This document shows, one piece after another, positions 21,001 through 28,400 of a stretch of 42,929 nt of DNA (within the stretch, counting starts at the first letter, position 1; each line of letters starts with the position of its first letter). Where the stretch lies: contig NZ_JMLH01000022.1 in the NCBI RefSeq assembly GCF_000686665.1, positions 1-42,929 on the forward strand, given 5' to 3'. Below the pieces are notes generated by a model. It saw nothing but the letters and a program-made list of their open reading frames with translations. It was not told the origin of the DNA and ran no database searches. A program made the translations under genes and the position numbers. The DNA comes from Thomasclavelia saccharogumia DSM 17460. GTDB lineage: Bacteria > Bacillota_I > Bacilli_A > Erysipelotrichales > Coprobacillaceae.

Positions 21001-23876
21001 TTGCTTTCTTTTTCAAAGAAAGATACATCAGTAGCATTATATTTTATACCATCAATTATAGTCTGTTCTTCAACAATAAAATCAAAATTAACACGTATTC
21101 CTTCGTTATTTTTATTAGTTATATCATCAATACATACTTTAAAACTTCCAACAGGAGGCCTGCTTGAATCAGTATCGCTAACCTTTCCCCAGAAAGAGCC
21201 ATCAGAAAAAAGAATTCCTGTAGCATTTGTAATAGTACTTCCATCAGCTGAATGATAGATGAAATAATCTTTAAAATTATTTTCATCAATTTTTTCTCCA
21301 TTTTGCGGTTGAATAATTTCTAATTGACCAACAAATGACTTAGCAATATTTCCCTTAGGCAGATCTTTATCTCGATATCTTATTATACCATCAGAATATT
21401 TATAATAAATATTACTATGATAACTATTCTTACCAATAGTTATCATATATCTATCACCTGATTGTACAACATTAATTCTATTACCATTTGAATCTTCAAT
21501 ATAATAACCATTTATATCCTGTTTCAATTCCATATAAACAGAAACGATTTCTTCTTCATTAGAAGTAGTAGGCGGTAAAGACTTTTCAATCAATATTGTT
21601 GCATCAGCTGCAGTTTTATCATTAGAAAGGACAGCTTCTGTATCATTAATAGTGATTGAATCAAGTGATAAATAATAATTATTCCATGATTGTCTACTAT
21701 ATATTGCAGAAACATTGATTCTAGCATTAGCTTCAATCGTTTCACCTGTATCATCAGCTGTTCCTTTGACTGTTATGGTTGTTTCACCACTCCAAAGAGC
21801 ATTTGTTGCAGCATTTCCAGATAAAGCAACAGTATAAGAATTACCATCATATGTAAAACTCATTTGTCCAGGGTTTAAAGAAAGTCTAATATCTTCTAAT
21901 TTAATATCAGCAGTTCCTTTTTCTGTTTCTGGTTGAGCTTTTTTTACAGGCATATCAACTTTTAGATATTCAGTTGTTGTCGCGGCAGCTTCTTTATCCG
22001 TTGTATATCCAATTTTATAATAATAGGGATTATCTTTAGCAGGTTTGAACTCTACATTTGAATAAGAATTTCCAGTTTCAAAATCATATAAATTAGTATA
22101 AAAAGCATAATCAGTAAAATTATTATTTGGTTTACCTTCACTATCAATTTCTAATCCTGAAAACAAAGAAGCATCTTCTTCCAAACCTACTTCATATAAC
22201 ATCCTAATTGGATAAGCAGTCTTATCATAATCATTTGTTCTACTATAAGTTGGCAAAAGGGCACTTGGAAAAGACCAGGTTATTTTATTATAACCAGTCT
22301 GGCCATTAACTACTAATTCATTATCTTTTTCAACTTTAAAAATAACGTCACTTAAACTAGAACCATCATTAGCAATTGGTCCCCCAGCTATAGTTCCATC
22401 CTGGGTCGTACCATTAAATTTATATGTACCATTCTCTTGTTTTTCAAATACATAATTGATTCCTTGATATCTTAAATACTGTTTATTGCCTTTTAACTCC
22501 ATCTTATAGCCAAGATAATCAGTAAAAGTAACAAAACTGTCGATATCACTACCACCAGATTCACTTGATACTGGGTTGTTTATTTCGGTATTAACGCTTG
22601 GAGCAATGGTCATATCTGAAAGAATATCTTTAAATGCATTTTCGAGATCTTCCTCACTCATTGAACCGCCAAAATATTTATCAGTATATTTATAATTATT
22701 TTTATATGTATCATCACGATTTAAAATAGTTTTTATCTCTCTAACTGTACTATTTGAATCAGTAGCAGTTGTAGAAGGATCTAACATAAAATGTGTCCAG
22801 TCTGTATTGTTGATATCTAGTCCAATTGTATAAAATTTAGCGACTGATTCTGATGAATCAGATAAGACATTTGAATAATCATATAAACCTTTATAATGTG
22901 TATCTAAAGTTTTTTTAGCATGATTAGCAGTTAAGATCGTGTATGCTCCAACTTCAGCATCATCATTATTATTATATCCACCATTGGCATTTCCTTGGTA
23001 TAGAGTGCCATTTTTAGGATCAATATAATCACTTTTAGCACTACCGGCAGCCCCATCAGATAATAAAACAAGAATAGGTAAACGAATTATATCGTCTGTT
23101 TTTTCTGTAGAATTTAATATTTCCATACCATGGTATATACCACGCTGTGTTGGAGTTCCACCACTTACCTCTTTACTTGAAGTGATAGGTATGCTGCTGC
23201 TATTTTTTACATAATAAGTTGTATTTCCCCAATTACTGCGCCTTGCAGCTCTAATGCTATTATTGGTATATTCTAGATATTTATTTTCATTTGAATCAGT
23301 TGAATATCTATCTAATGGAAATAAAGTTTCTGCGTTATTTTCGTTTCCTGCATTCTCACCTGAATATCCAACTATTCCAACTCGATTATTTTCATCTTCC
23401 ATTAATGTTTGAATTGATGAATTAACAGCATTTACCATTGCAGTTGCTTTTGAAGTACGACTTCCAGATATATGATCAGCCATACTTCCTGAAAAGTCTA
23501 AAACAAATACAACATCATAACCAATTTTTTGTTGGGTTGTAGACATTCCTACAGAGACGGTTGAGTATGTTTGGGCCATAGCTGATAGTGCAATATTAAA
23601 GTTGTTTTCACTAGCTGTAGCGCCATATAGTGTTCCCGTTGTTACAGATTTATCAGTCCATATTTTTCCATCTTCAGCAGGACTGCCGTTAAATATAGTA
23701 TTATTGCTTGAAGTATCCGGATCTGCTATAAGATTAGCTGAAAAGCCATCTAAGTTAGCAGTTTTATCATCTGATGCATATATTTTAGCAGGCTGAATGA
23801 CTGCTAAGATCATACTTGTTAGAATGATAAACATACTGAATATAAAACCTGCTTTTTTTAATGTTTTTTTCTTCAT
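15021..23876 (-). CDS. Giant secreted VWA/Cna_B-repeat surface protein (left adhesin)
   Basis: About 2951 aa. A signal peptide (residues 1-35, basic start, hydrophobic core, Y-A-S cleavage site) is followed by a head with G-K-I-W-T-D-K-S-V and a VWA domain (about residues 118-430). The MIDAS is complete: D127-F-S129-G-S131, a threonine in G-G-T-P-T, and L-S-D-G. The stalk has about 16 Cna_B-like modules of 80-110 residues, each opening with V-x-K-x-W and closing with I-T-N-T-L; such modules form Lys-Asn isopeptide bonds. The end is a wall-sorting signal with motif N-P-D-T-S-D, a hydrophobic helix and a K-K-K-K-Y-L-R tail. GGGAG before 23876 sets the start rather than the in-frame ATG at 23927. 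Its 5' side faces the invertible recombinase cassette. The likely role is adhesion to host or other cells; the ligand is unknown. Confidence 0.93.
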   Translation of the reverse strand: MKKKTLKKAGFIFSMFIILTSMILAVIQPAKIYASDDKTANLDGFSANLIADPDTSSNNTIFNGSPAEDGKIWTDKSVTTGTLYGATASENNFNIALSAMAQTYSTVSVGMSTTQQKIGYDVVFVLDFSGSMADHISGSRTSKATAMVNAVNSSIQTLMEDENNRVGIVGYSGENAGNENNAETLFPLDRYSTDSNENKYLEYTNNSIRAARRSNWGNTTYYVKNSSSIPITSSKEVSGGTPTQRGIYHGMEILNSTEKTDDIIRLPILVLLSDGAAGSAKSDYIDPKNGTLYQGNANGGYNNNDDAEVGAYTILTANHAKKTLDTHYKGLYDYSNVLSDSSESVAKFYTIGLDINNTDWTHFMLDPSTTATDSNSTVREIKTILNRDDTYKNNYKYTDKYFGGSMSEEDLENAFKDILSDMTIAPSVNTEINNPVSSESGGSDIDSFVTFTDYLGYKMELKGNKQYLRYQGINYVFEKQENGTYKFNGTTQDGTIAGGPIANDGSSLSDVIFKVEKDNELVVNGQTGYNKITWSFPSALLPTYSRTNDYDKTAYPIRMLYEVGLEEDASLFSGLEIDSEGKPNNNFTDYAFYTNLYDFETGNSYSNVEFKPAKDNPYYYKIGYTTDKEAAATTTEYLKVDMPVKKAQPETEKGTADIKLEDIRLSLNPGQMSFTYDGNSYTVALSGNAATNALWSGETTITVKGTADDTGETIEANARINVSAIYSRQSWNNYYLSLDSITINDTEAVLSNDKTAADATILIEKSLPPTTSNEEEIVSVYMELKQDINGYYIEDSNGNRINVVQSGDRYMITIGKNSYHSNIYYKYSDGIIRYRDKDLPKGNIAKSFVGQLEIIQPQNGEKIDENNFKDYFIYHSADGSTITNATGILFSDGSFWGKVSDTDSSRPPVGSFKVCIDDITNKNNEGIRVNFDFIVEEQTIIDGIKYNATDVSFFEKESKHSIDIHIANTPTISESGNYLYDVSYTIITDNPETGDNKTCTDEGFFQSTLNNDVLISNLGNNGRMTISIKDNAYEKEITVNKNWIDKNGELLTSGNNSLSNVSATIGLYQTYEYIDDNNKKIIASIENEPYKIVELNQENAFSYTWNKYTLPRYLVNSGGDYILDNKENKVEITYVVNEITATEGWITNNTDKKEDDNALIFTITNQPNLNLTPTVTKVWTQNGETTEAPEGYKVKVELLADGKTVTNIKKEDRDHKITAILEQKDESSDAVLKVKYGEKDLKSQDVTASEVKENGSKIYTFKYDEPTGTPGTGNYASKAEIRITIADTYGGKLGISDAKTAYFVEDKEIAVLSPSSSIRNEDSTSKIVIFTMKYVIDSQDSSVILDGSEEWSYTWIDWDLPTLVKDDNGEYKQINYSIKETLIDSNSNEYSPDENELIKVSDNEVYKATIDNDNKYNFTITNDRSLTSVSVKKVWIDNNDAYQTRPDTITFELSADGTKLENQTKTISSSDPAWNGESITWDNLPVYNNNGDKIKYTVSETMGALPNDQYVTSIENNNNNFTITNRLDDMQNFTSMAVEKQWIDDNDAQGKRPEEISMVLYRRVDGSTDINVVPDSPLIKLTNEKLKGSWDNLPKYNNEGKKYIYSVKEYEHYDGINTPKEGVTGYSDISNDKNETKYTFINQLDNGKVNKTVTKVWKDAALKDQRPDTVTVELSAKTTNGDIVDLNKFNPIQELTEKDKWTYTWKDLPEFINGMKVDYTINEIKVNDTAVIDNQVLNYQVDIKDDGAGNDFTIKNTLIGKTTVTIEKQWQNQPSDFVIPEVSFDIIANDNEISAVETLTITKDNSRVTSHELNKYDTEGKIINYTIKEENLNNDNYNIDSSISENSATDGSFIYKVINTYVPLTREVSVTKTWNGLSPENLPDNITIALYRKTSNSKNELVKEVTPEWSKTETTWTYVFKDLAVYQDRDNYDTEYIYSIEETAVDDVEVEDNKAGDFTVSYSSNNNEKLNIINTLGGTVDGSSLEGTKNWVDVEKDNIPDRIEIQLYRNIENGNLEPAIDTNGNDVFKTIDKKDQSNVTVWSFNFNGITLPKYDADGNEYTYSVKEISVTADNTTLKVKNNAVGDYIVDENGLNITNTLKQDDKNKDMSGTYPVIKNWLNANGHIPESITIQLEDNNNDKGAPVQLLKNNQINETEWNYTFTGLRKYSDNGISPYDLYKAKETKINDIDVNNERVRDFTIKYVQQDGEKTIINNTLVSDNDKATISYPVKKHWVNIGDDNLPENITIQLEQNNETYGDPVVLTNDTNWQHKFDNLREYQDDGLTPYEYSVKEIKVGDLPVINNRVGDYEVSISGGTITNTHVGDEKIELFDLPIRKEWKNVSENNLPNSITIQLIQNGNNYGDAVTLTKDTNWQYTFTNIPKYQANGIIENFYSIVETHINDISIENTDYEFSYNDHVLTNTLKDPQNVTVTGTKIWKDDNNKLNIRPENITVALLADEKEIDSKLVTGTENEWKFEFTDLNKYNPDGSLIKYTVKEKNDNRPSDYTMSQDGNVITNTLTGGNKYPVNQIIAINKIWNDRDNLEKYRPNEIKVHLNEHEVILNQDNANNYNNWSTTLKVPTFDENGIMIEYNKVSEDPISHYLTTYAGNKNDGFTITNTFTDQDVISITVTKNWLDNNNAYSTRPNGVEIELLQDGLNYENMTITTKDNWQHTFMNLPRVNAEGKVHEYVVKEINIAENYLSTIDQYQITNTLAGETVVAGTKLWKNVSDENLPNNVTIALLQNSKVIKEMNVSKDTNWKYEFNNLDKYDPNGVEYTYAVMETAIDGKAINDTDYEVSNIEGTFDLLNTLVDKKDIIVSGQKIWVDNDNQYNTRPESIVVTLYADGKEINSQVVSANKNWKYEFNGLSKYDQNGKAIIYTVTEAAVEGYNTVINGYNIINTLDHSRIPNDNGNQNPDTSDPTLLNAYTIMLFASSIGIGSAFLKKKKYLR

Positions 23877-23937
23877 AATATTTCTCCCTTCATAAATTTT
23901 AAATGAAATATCTAGTTTGACTTTCATTTAAATGATT

Positions 23938-23953
23938 TTGTAAACGGTTACAT
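23938..23953. promoter_or_regulatory. CcpA catabolite-response (cre)-like site
   Basis: TTGTAAACGGTTACAT matches the general cre consensus WTGNNARCGNWWWCAW at every fixed position. It lies about 61 bases upstream of the left adhesin start, inside the presumed leader, where CcpA could act as a roadblock. Confidence 0.55.
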
Positions 23954-24057
23954 AAATAATAAAAAATTAAAAATCATATTATTTAATTAATATACATATA
24001 GAAATCGGCAATAATAACATTAAATAATATAAAAGAAACATATTTTAACATTATTTG

Positions 24058-24086
24058 ATCATATTTATTTTAGTATATTTTGTCTT
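24058..24086 (-). promoter_or_regulatory. Weak candidate promoter for left adhesin outside the invertible segment
   Basis: On the minus strand AAGACA (24081-24086), a 17-bp spacer and TATGAT (24058-24063). AT-rich sequence makes chance matches common. If real, it would allow orientation-independent basal expression. Confidence 0.25.
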
Positions 24087-24182
24087 TATCCCTTCTTTCT
24101 TACTGATACTTATTATTGTTTTATTAAATTCTTGTATCAGTGACAATATTCGAATATTTATTTATTATTCTATATGTATAAT

Positions 24183-24207
24183 TTCATAGAATGCACTATT
24201 CTACGAT
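24183..24207. repeat. Left inverted repeat / recombination site
   Basis: 25 bp identical in reverse complement to 25264-25288. The core TAGAATGCACTATTCTA (24187-24203) has 6-bp palindromic arms (TAGAAT / ATTCTA) and a 5-bp centre GCACT, the layout of a tyrosine recombinase core site. Identity stops abruptly on both sides. Confidence 0.88.
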
Positions 24208-24223
24208 TAGTACACCTATATAT

Positions 24224-24252
24224 ATTTTATCATTAAAATAAAAATAAATAAA
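24224..24252 (-). promoter_or_regulatory. Candidate switchable promoter facing the left adhesin gene
   Basis: On the minus strand TAAAAT (24224-24229) with an upstream TG (TGATAAAAT, extended -10) and a poor -35 TTTATT (24247-24252) at 17 bp. It lies just inside the left repeat and fires outward through it. After inversion it would face the right adhesin gene. Confidence 0.4.
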
Positions 24253-24293
24253 GAAATAACTCTTATTCAAATAATTTATGAACATATTCTATC

Positions 24294-24323
24294 TATACTG
24301 TTAATTGTTAATAAATGAAAGGA
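24294..24323 (+). promoter_or_regulatory. Candidate -10 and ribosome site of the recombinase gene
   Basis: TATACT at 24294-24299, no convincing -35, and GAAAGGAAAA at about 24315-24324 before ATG 24334. Confidence 0.45.
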
Positions 24324-24333
24324 AAATAATATT

Positions 24334-25275
24334 ATGACAAAGTTAAATCAAAAAACAAAATTCAAACTTATTGCTGAAGACTGGTTAATTTTTAAAAAAT
24401 TAAGTATCAAACAGTCAACTTATATTAAATACGATAATTTATTAAAAATTCATATTTTCCCTTATTTTAAAGATATGGAATTTTTAGATATTGATGATGT
24501 ATCAATATCCATCTTTTTATCAAAAATGTGTGACAAATTATCTGCTAGTACAATTAAAACCATCTATTATCTAATTCAAGCTGTTTTAAACTATGGTAGT
24601 AAAAAATATAAGCTGGATTTAAGATACTATAATGTAAAATTACCAAAAATAAAAAGAAATGCTGTATCTTTAAGCGAAACTGAACAAATCATTATTGAAA
24701 AAAAAGCTAATGAACTAAATAAAGAAATAACTAGAGCTATCTTTTTAGGTTTATATGCTGGATTAAGATTAGGTGAGATATGTTCTTTGAAATGGGAAGA
24801 CATTAATTTTGATAGAAAAACTATCAATGTTAATAAATCAGTACAAAGAATCAGAGATATTTCTAATAATTCTAAAACTGTTTTATTGATTGGTACTACA
24901 AAATCTAATAATTCAAATCGAATTATTCCAATTTCTAGTCCTTTATTAAAATATTTGAAACAAATATATTTTAATAAAGGTGATTGTTATGTATTAAATG
25001 ATAAAGAAAAAGTAATTGATCCTCGAAAGATTCAGTTTCAATTTAAAAAGTTATTAGATGAATGTAATCTATCAGATATCAATTTTCATATGTTAAGACA
25101 TACGTTTGCCACAAACTGTATCAAATTAGGAATAGATGTTAAATCACTTAGTGAAATATTAGGCCATTCTAATGTTAATACTACATTAAATCTATATGTT
25201 CATTCATCATTAGAATTTAAAATGCAGCAAATGAATAAATGGGAAAACTTTATCTCTGATAATATCGTAGAATAG
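24334..25275 (+). CDS. Tyrosine recombinase (XerC/D-type), probable DNA invertase of the adhesin switch
   Basis: 313 aa. The N-terminal SAM-like/core-binding domain (about residues 8-95) is followed by a catalytic domain with all expected residues: R145 in A-G-L-R-L-G-E, H252 and R255 in H-M-L-R-H-T-F-A-T, H278 in L-G-H-S-N-V and the nucleophile Y288 in L-N-L-Y-V-H. The family cuts and rejoins DNA at short palindromic sites through a 3'-phosphotyrosine intermediate. The flanking perfect inverted repeats, and the fact that its last three codons and stop lie inside the right repeat, point to inversion of its own gene segment. GAAAGGAAAA supplies the ribosome site. No terminator is seen between it and the right adhesin, so read-through is possible. 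No excisionase or second recombinase is adjacent. Confidence 0.93.
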   Translation: MTKLNQKTKFKLIAEDWLIFKKLSIKQSTYIKYDNLLKIHIFPYFKDMEFLDIDDVSISIFLSKMCDKLSASTIKTIYYLIQAVLNYGSKKYKLDLRYYNVKLPKIKRNAVSLSETEQIIIEKKANELNKEITRAIFLGLYAGLRLGEICSLKWEDINFDRKTINVNKSVQRIRDISNNSKTVLLIGTTKSNNSNRIIPISSPLLKYLKQIYFNKGDCYVLNDKEKVIDPRKIQFQFKKLLDECNLSDINFHMLRHTFATNCIKLGIDVKSLSEILGHSNVNTTLNLYVHSSLEFKMQQMNKWENFISDNIVE

Positions 25276-25288
25276 TGCATTCTATGAA
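25264..25288. repeat. Right inverted repeat / recombination site
   Basis: Exact reverse complement of 24183-24207. It starts inside the recombinase gene and encodes its last residues Ile-Val-Glu and the TAG stop (25273-25275), then continues 13 bases beyond. Confidence 0.88.
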
Positions 25289-25463
25289 GTAATCATAATT
25301 GTATCAGAGAGGGGGCTAAGAGTTATTGATAGGGGGATTATTAGTATGCTTTAAAAGTTAATAAAAATTTAATAAGAATATAAGTAGAAGGAGATGATTG
25401 AGGAATAGATGTTAAATTAATAATATTATTATGACTATCAAATATGTGAAAGGAGTAAAAAAT
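25289..25463 (+). other. Leader of the right adhesin gene
   Basis: 175 bases with two G-rich patches (GAGAGGGGG near 25307-25315 and ATAGGGGG near 25330) and GTATCAG at 25301-25307, which also occurs on the other flank. I find no good promoter here, consistent with dependence on the invertible segment. AAAGGAG at 25450-25456 is the ribosome site for ATG 25464. Confidence 0.5.
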
Positions 25464-28400
25464 ATGAAAAACAAAAAAATAAAAAAGATAGGCTCTGGTA
25501 TATTTGTATTAGTTGTGATTCTTGCAATGATAATTGGTTTAATGCCGCAAGAATCAGTATATGCGTTAGAAGGGAAAACATCTGATAATAATACAACTAA
25601 TACATATACAGATTCTCTTGGTGGTGATACATCAACACAATATACTGGTCGTGTTTGGACAGATAAGACAGTATATGATGGAAATGCAACATTTACTGGA
25701 GATGTTAATGAAGGATCTCCTGAAGGGGTTACAATTGAAAATGATTCAGACTTTTTAGTTGCGTATTCCGCTCTAGCAAGTTCACAGTCTATCACTGGTC
25801 AAACTCAAGTACCAGTTGATGTTGTGTTTGTAATTGATAATTCCAATAGTATGGATGATAGGATAGGTGGAAATTCTAACCAAACGCGATTACAAGCAAC
25901 AGTTGATGCTGTAAATGATTCTATTGGTAAACTTATGGATGCTAATAAGGATTCACGAGTGGCGGTAGTTATTTATGGATTAAGTTCAAAAATTTTGATG
26001 CCACTAAATCATTATGAACGACGAAGTGATGGTAATTATATTACTCTTCAACAAAATGGTTCAGATACAGTTTTTTTATCTCCAAATTCGAGGTATTCTG
26101 TATCAATGTCAAGTGATGATAGAGGAACTAATACTCATATAGGTGTTGATACAGGAATGGATATTTTAGCAGAAGCCAGTGAAATTGAGAGCAATTTGCA
26201 AGATGGCACTAAAGTAAAGCATGTTCCTATTTTAGTATTATTATCTGATGGTGCTGCTACAGCATCTGGCCAAGGCGACTGGTGGAATCCTAATGGAACT
26301 TTAGGCTCAGGTACTAGTACTGCAAATTCATATAGTTTAAAAGTGGCTATGAATGCATCATATATGAAACAACGAGTAAATGATCATTATGGTGTTAGTT
26401 CAGATTCCCCTTATGCTACAAAGATATATACAATTGGAATGGGAATCGAACAATTGAGACAAACTGGTTGGAATGTAAATAATACAGATTATCATCGTGC
26501 CCAGATAGCCTTAGATCCAGGTAATCATATTGATGATAACAATAATGTGGCGAATGCAATTAGAACGCAGTGGAATAACTATTTAAATAATCGAACTGCA
26601 AGCTTGGACAGATATACATTTAATCATCCAAATTCAAATGATATTACAACAATTGCTTATAATGATGGGTATTATTCTGCAGAGAATGCTGAAGATGTAA
26701 ATAATGTATTCAGTGATATTACTAGTGTAATTTTAACTGATGCACCAATGATTCCAACTGAAGTTAGTGGTGATAATCCAGCAGAAGATGGATATATTAC
26801 ATATACTGATCCTATTGGTAAGTATATGGAAGTTAAAGATTTTAAAGCCATGATTTATGGTGGACAAGTATTTGAAAATCCTACAAAAAACACAGATTCT
26901 AATGGCATTACTACATATACATTTAGTGGTAAAATACATAGTGAGGTATACGGAGAGCAAGATGCTAGTCACATAGAAATCACTTTAAAAGAAACTGATG
27001 AAACACAGGAAACTGATAAAACACAGGTTTTAGAAATAAAAATTCCAGCTTCAGCAATTCCATTACGAGTTAATACTATTAATTTAAATTCTGATGGATC
27101 TGTAAAAACTAATACATCTAATAATGCTTATCCAATGCGTATACTTTATACAGTAGGATTAAAAGATGGGATTGTAGATGAAAATGGTGTTGTTACAGAT
27201 CAGGTAAGTGCTGATTATATTAAAGATCATTTAAATAGCGATGGTACAGTTAATTTTTATAGTAATCTATATAGTGGTAATACGGAAGATAATCAAAGTG
27301 TAGGTGATGCTACTGTTAGCTTTAAAGCTGCAGCAACAAATCAATACTATTTCTTCCAAGAAAATACGCCATTATACGAAGATGAGCCTTGTACTATTAA
27401 AGCTGCAACTTTTGAAGAAAATAGAACTTATTATTTTAAACAACAGTATTATGAAGGTACAGAATTAAAAACAGTTACTATTAGTCGTAAAGGCGCAATG
27501 CTAAATACTTATACTGATATTATAGATGGACAGTTACATATTAAAGCTGGAAGTCCACGTATTGGAAATTTAGCTCATTTTACTGGTGTAAAAGATTCTA
27601 ATACAACAAATACAGCAACAAATTACTATGTTCCTACATATGAACTTGATTCAGCTAATGGACATTTTGTTGTTTATTTAGGAAATAATGGTGTAGGGAA
27701 AGTAAAAGCAACTGGAACTTTAGAAATATCTAAAACAGTAACAGCTGATGAAGGTTTAACCGCACCTGATAAAGACTTTACTTTCACAGTTGCTTTGACA
27801 GATGCAAATGATGAAGGATTAAATGGAAGTTATGATTATACAATTGTTGATTCTAGTGGTGAAGCTATAAAAAATGCTGATGGTACACCAATAGTAGGTA
27901 CTATATCAAATGGTGGAAAATTAACATTGAAAAAAGATCAAAAAGCTAACATTACAGGATTACCACATGGCGCAAACTATAAAGTAACTGAAAGTGCAGT
28001 TAGTGGTTTTGAAACAAAATCAATTGGTGCAACTGGAACAATCAGCGCTGGTCAAACTATTACAGCAGCATTTACTAATAACTATTCTGTAACACCAGTT
28101 ACTTTAAATGGGTCAATAAATCTTCCAGTTGAAAAAGTGCTTACTGGTCGTGATTGGCAAGAAGGTGATAGTTTCACATTTGAAATTAGCTCTACAACTG
28201 CAACAGATCCACTTCCTGAACAACCATCAGTAACAATAGATTCAAATACAGATAATCATAAAACTGCATTTGGAAATATTACATTTACGAAACCTGGAGA
28301 ATATACATACACTATTATAGAGAAAACAGATAATAAAATTTTAGGCATAACATATTCAGATGCTGCTTATAATATAAGTGTGAAAGTTACAGATAAAGGT

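Larger units (their letters stand above)
23877..24182 (-). other. Leader and upstream region of the left adhesin gene
   Basis: About 300 non-coding bases between the left adhesin start and the left inverted repeat. They contain GGGAG at about 23884-23888, the cre-like site (23938-23953), a candidate outside promoter (24058-24086) and an 8-bp inverted pair ACTGATAC / GTATCAGT (24102-24109, 24134-24141). If transcription starts inside the invertible segment, this whole stretch is an untranslated leader. Confidence 0.55.
24183..25288. other. Predicted invertible DNA segment carrying its own recombinase
   Basis: 1106 bp bounded by perfect 25-bp inverted repeats and containing one gene, a tyrosine recombinase, plus a 126-bp non-coding end (24208-24333). 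It lies between two divergently oriented giant adhesin genes whose starts are 307 bp to the left and 175 bp to the right. Because the repeat is identical on both sides, inversion would keep the recombinase gene intact. Inversion itself is inferred, not seen. Confidence 0.8.

Noticed and set aside
23877-23927. 17-residue N-terminal extension of the left adhesin
   Set aside because: The extension would precede a normal signal peptide, and GGGAG is placed for ATG 23876.
24058-24086. Constitutive promoter for the left adhesin as the main driver
   Set aside because: The match is weak in very AT-rich sequence. Kept as a low-confidence alternative, not as the preferred model.
24183-25288. Integrated mobile element (insertion by a tyrosine integrase)
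   Set aside because: Integrative elements are bounded by direct att repeats. Here the repeats are inverted, only one gene is enclosed, and the position between two divergent surface genes fits inversion better.
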